A DNA stretch of 8,309 bases from an uncultured Gemmatimonadota bacterium (GTDB lineage: Bacteria; Gemmatimonadota; Gemmatimonadetes; Gemmatimonadales; Gemmatimonadaceae), in NCBI GenBank assembly GCA_903894655.1, contig CAITQY010000363.1, positions 1 to 8,309 on the forward strand, read 5' to 3'. The translations under genes and the position numbers were made by a program. Shown here piece after piece: positions 6,556-8,309 of the stretch. Positions within the stretch are counted from its first letter, which is position 1. Every line of letters begins with the position of its first letter. The notes under the pieces are model-generated. The model saw nothing but the letters and a program-made list of their open reading frames with translations, was not told the origin of the DNA and made no database searches.

Positions 6556-7993
6556 AGCTCACGGGGGGGTCTTCGGCGCCACCCGCCGCCGCCAACCGGT
6601 GGCGGCGAAGCTTGACGTAGAGGCTCTGTCGGCTCACTCCCAGCACTTCGGCGGCCGAGGTGCGGTTGTCCTGTGTCAGCTCGAGGGCCGCCTCGATGAA
6701 ATGCCGTTCCACGAGGTCCACGGTGTCCCGCACCAGATCCCGAAGCGAGACGCGGCCGACCAGCGTGGTCAATTCTTCCACGGCGCGCGTGAGATCGCGG
6801 GCACCCTGCGGACTTGCCGCCAGGCGTCGGCCGATATCGCGGATGGTGAATCCGATGCAGGGTTCCTCACCCTGCGGCGCCCAGACCGCCGACACCTCGA
6901 TTTCGCTTTGCTGGCCATGCAGGCCGCGCGCAGTCGTGGCCATGAGGCGTACGACGCCGTTCTTCTTGAGCACGCTCGTGAAGACCGGGAAGTCGGCGCC
7001 CGGTCTCCCGACATAGGTGGAAATCAGCGTGCCGCGGACCTGCTCCTCGCTCGCCAGTCCGGCAATGTCGAGAAACGACCGATTGGCCGTGAGCACGTAG
7101 CCCTCCAGATCGGTCACCACGAATCCATCGGGGGAGCGTTCCAGCAGGTCGATGACGCGAAGCGACGAGTCGGCTGAGCCGCTGGTATTCGGCGCGATCT
7201 CGGCTGCCGAGAAGCGGACGAGGAGCAGCGACGCCGACTCCTGACGAAAGCACGACGCCGACGCGTGATAGGAACGGCTCCCGGTCGCCATCGACACGAG
7301 GATGTCGCCCGATCGCCCCGCGCTGCGTGCCGTCATCGTCAGTTCGTCAAGCGCGCGCGCTCCCTCGGCATCGGTCCCGAACGGGAACAGGCGTCCGATC
7401 AGGCGGTCGGGGGCATCCCCGAACACCTGTCCCGCCGCCGCGTTGGCATCGAGCACCTTCAAGGTGCCGGCGTCAATCACCAGAATGGCGTCACTGGCGA
7501 TCTGGAAGAGCAGTCGGTAGCGGGTCTCCACATGACGCAGGCGCCAGTAGTCGCGCTCCATCGCCTGCTGCGCCTCGACTAAGCGCTGCTGGAGCGCTGA
7601 GACGTGGCGCATATCGCGGCCCACGGCCGCGAGTCCGCCGTCGCGACCGATGCGCAGCGCGGTATAGGAGATCGGCACGTCCGCGCCGTCGACCAGCAGG
7701 TGGTTGACCTGCCGACGCTTGGAGACCCCGGACGAGAGGGCCTCCTTGAGCAGGGTGTCGATTTTCGCACGGGTGTCGGGGGTGACCGTGTCGATCCACG
7801 ACTTGCCGATCCACTCGGACGCGGCGCTGAATTGTGAATCCGCGCCGGGAAGGGCTACGTCACGAATCACACCGGCACTGTCCATGACGAGGGCAATATC
7901 CCCCGCAACCGCCAGCAGCGAGGCCGCGGTTTTGGTGTCGATATCGCCAAACCCGGCGTCAGTCGCGTCGATGGGCATCAATGATGTGGTCAT
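6554..7993 (-). CDS. ppsR: PpsR/CrtJ transcriptional regulator (PAS-PAS-HTH)
   Basis: PpsR/CrtJ represses bch, crt and puc genes under oxygen and high light by binding TGT-N12-ACA. The 479-aa protein has the expected layout: an N-terminal PAS-like domain (about 20-130), the Q-linker helix (about 132-164, with DYWRLRHVETRYRLLF at 148-163), PAS1 (about 165-265), PAS2 (about 283-390) and a Fis-type HTH at about 425-467 ending SRQSLYVKLRRHRL. Cysteines are at 248 and 379 only. Cys248 sits about where R. sphaeroides has Cys251, but the HTH cysteine of Rhodobacter proteins is absent. The ATG is fixed by an in-frame TAG three codons upstream; GGAGG is 13 nt away. The gene overlaps aerR by 35 bp, so the two are probably cotranscribed. 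Some homologues act as activators, so the sign of regulation is not certain. Confidence 0.95.
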   Translation of the reverse strand: MTTSLMPIDATDAGFGDIDTKTAASLLAVAGDIALVMDSAGVIRDVALPGADSQFSAASEWIGKSWIDTVTPDTRAKIDTLLKEALSSGVSKRRQVNHLLVDGADVPISYTALRIGRDGGLAAVGRDMRHVSALQQRLVEAQQAMERDYWRLRHVETRYRLLFQIASDAILVIDAGTLKVLDANAAAGQVFGDAPDRLIGRLFPFGTDAEGARALDELTMTARSAGRSGDILVSMATGSRSYHASASCFRQESASLLLVRFSAAEIAPNTSGSADSSLRVIDLLERSPDGFVVTDLEGYVLTANRSFLDIAGLASEEQVRGTLISTYVGRPGADFPVFTSVLKKNGVVRLMATTARGLHGQQSEIEVSAVWAPQGEEPCIGFTIRDIGRRLAASPQGARDLTRAVEELTTLVGRVSLRDLVRDTVDLVERHFIEAALELTQDNRTSAAEVLGVSRQSLYVKLRRHRLAAAGGAEDPPVS

Positions 7994-8309
7994 GATCGCC
8001 TAGTGCCTCCCGCTGTACGTTCGCCGCAGCGTGATGCGCGTCGTCGAGCAGACGGCGGGCGAGTTGTGGCGCTTCGCCCGCACCGCCCGCGATGGCGCTT
8101 GCGTCCACCTGATCGGCAAGGGTCGGGTCGTCCGTGAAGGCCTGACCGCCGACCATGAACTGGACATGCGGATTCCGCGAGGCCGACTTGAGCCGCTGGA
8201 TATCGCGCCGCAAGATCGGAAGCCGGCTTTCATGGCCGACGGAGAATCCGATCACGTCGTACCACTCGGTGGCCACCATGGTGAGCAGATCGCTTTCCGA
8301 CCACGGCGC
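7959..8309 (-). CDS. aerR: AerR/PpaA cobalamin-binding antirepressor, C-terminal part (cut by window edge)
   Basis: AerR/PpaA proteins bind cobalamin and modulate PpsR/CrtJ in response to light and oxygen. The last 116 codons are present and the frame is open to the window edge, so the gene starts outside. Visible features fit the B12-binding domain: APWSESDLLT at the edge, then YDVIGFSVGHE, a helix RRDIQRLKSASRNPHVQFM, then VGGQAF, DDPTLADQVDA and a glycine-rich GGAGEAP loop. The methionine at 8279 falls inside this domain and is not the start. The tail after the domain is His-rich (HH, HDH, AH) and its final codons lie inside ppsR in another frame. The adjacency to ppsR is the classical arrangement and supports the assignment. 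Confidence 0.87.
   Translation of the reverse strand, partial: APWSESDLLTMVATEWYDVIGFSVGHESRLPILRRDIQRLKSASRNPHVQFMVGGQAFTDDPTLADQVDASAIAGGAGEAPQLARRLLDDAHHAAANVQREALGDHDHIIDAHRRD
8007..8011 (-). promoter_or_regulatory. Likely ribosome binding site of ppsR
   Basis: The minus strand reads GGAGG within the end of aerR. It is 13 nt before the ppsR ATG at 7993, longer than ideal; a weaker AGG lies closer. An in-frame TAG between them excludes an earlier start. Confidence 0.45.

Noticed and set aside
7959..8279. Complete 106-aa protein starting at 8279
   Set aside because: The frame is open to the window edge and the residues upstream of this methionine match the AerR B12-binding domain, so the methionine is internal.

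Overview
This window is part of a photosynthesis gene cluster from a GC-rich bacterium that makes bacteriochlorophyll a. All eight recognisable genes lie on the minus strand, so transcription runs from high to low coordinates. In that order they are: aerR/ppaA (3' part only), ppsR, a hairpin and promoter gap of about 130 bp, bchG, a PucC/ORF428-type transporter gene (bch2), bchP, hemA, hemE and hemF (5' part only).

Regulatory block (6554-8309). The cobalamin-binding antirepressor AerR/PpaA overlaps the repressor PpsR by 35 bp. This is the usual light/oxygen control pair of purple-type phototrophs. A perfect 16-bp hairpin follows ppsR. The short, AT-richer gap that comes next holds an imperfect inverted repeat with TTGAC arms, just upstream of bchG, and is the likely control region of the downstream operon.

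Biosynthetic block (1-6425). BchG, the ORF428-type BCD-family transporter and BchP carry out or support the last steps of bacteriochlorophyll a synthesis (esterification of bacteriochlorophyllide, reduction of geranylgeranyl to phytyl, pigment handling at the membrane). The bchG-orf428-bchP order matches the classical purple-bacterial superoperon. After bchP come hemA (glutamyl-tRNA reductase, entry to the C5 pathway), hemE (uroporphyrinogen decarboxylase) and hemF (oxygen-dependent coproporphyrinogen oxidase), rather than the idi gene found there in Rhodobacter. The operon therefore joins the first committed tetrapyrrole step, two middle steps and the last pigment steps. Three junctions are four-base GTGA stop/start overlaps. 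The fourth is bridged by a 20-codon mini-ORF that touches both neighbours. This suggests tight translational coupling.

Organism. Purple-type genes (ppsR, aerR, bch2), a C5-type hemA, an oxygen-dependent hemF and high GC would fit a phototrophic member of the Gemmatimonadota, whose cluster was acquired from purple bacteria. A beta- or gammaproteobacterial phototroph is not excluded. This assignment is inference. No RNA genes, CRISPR arrays, insertion sequences or attachment sites were seen. Apart from the gap after ppsR and two short spacers, the whole window is coding.
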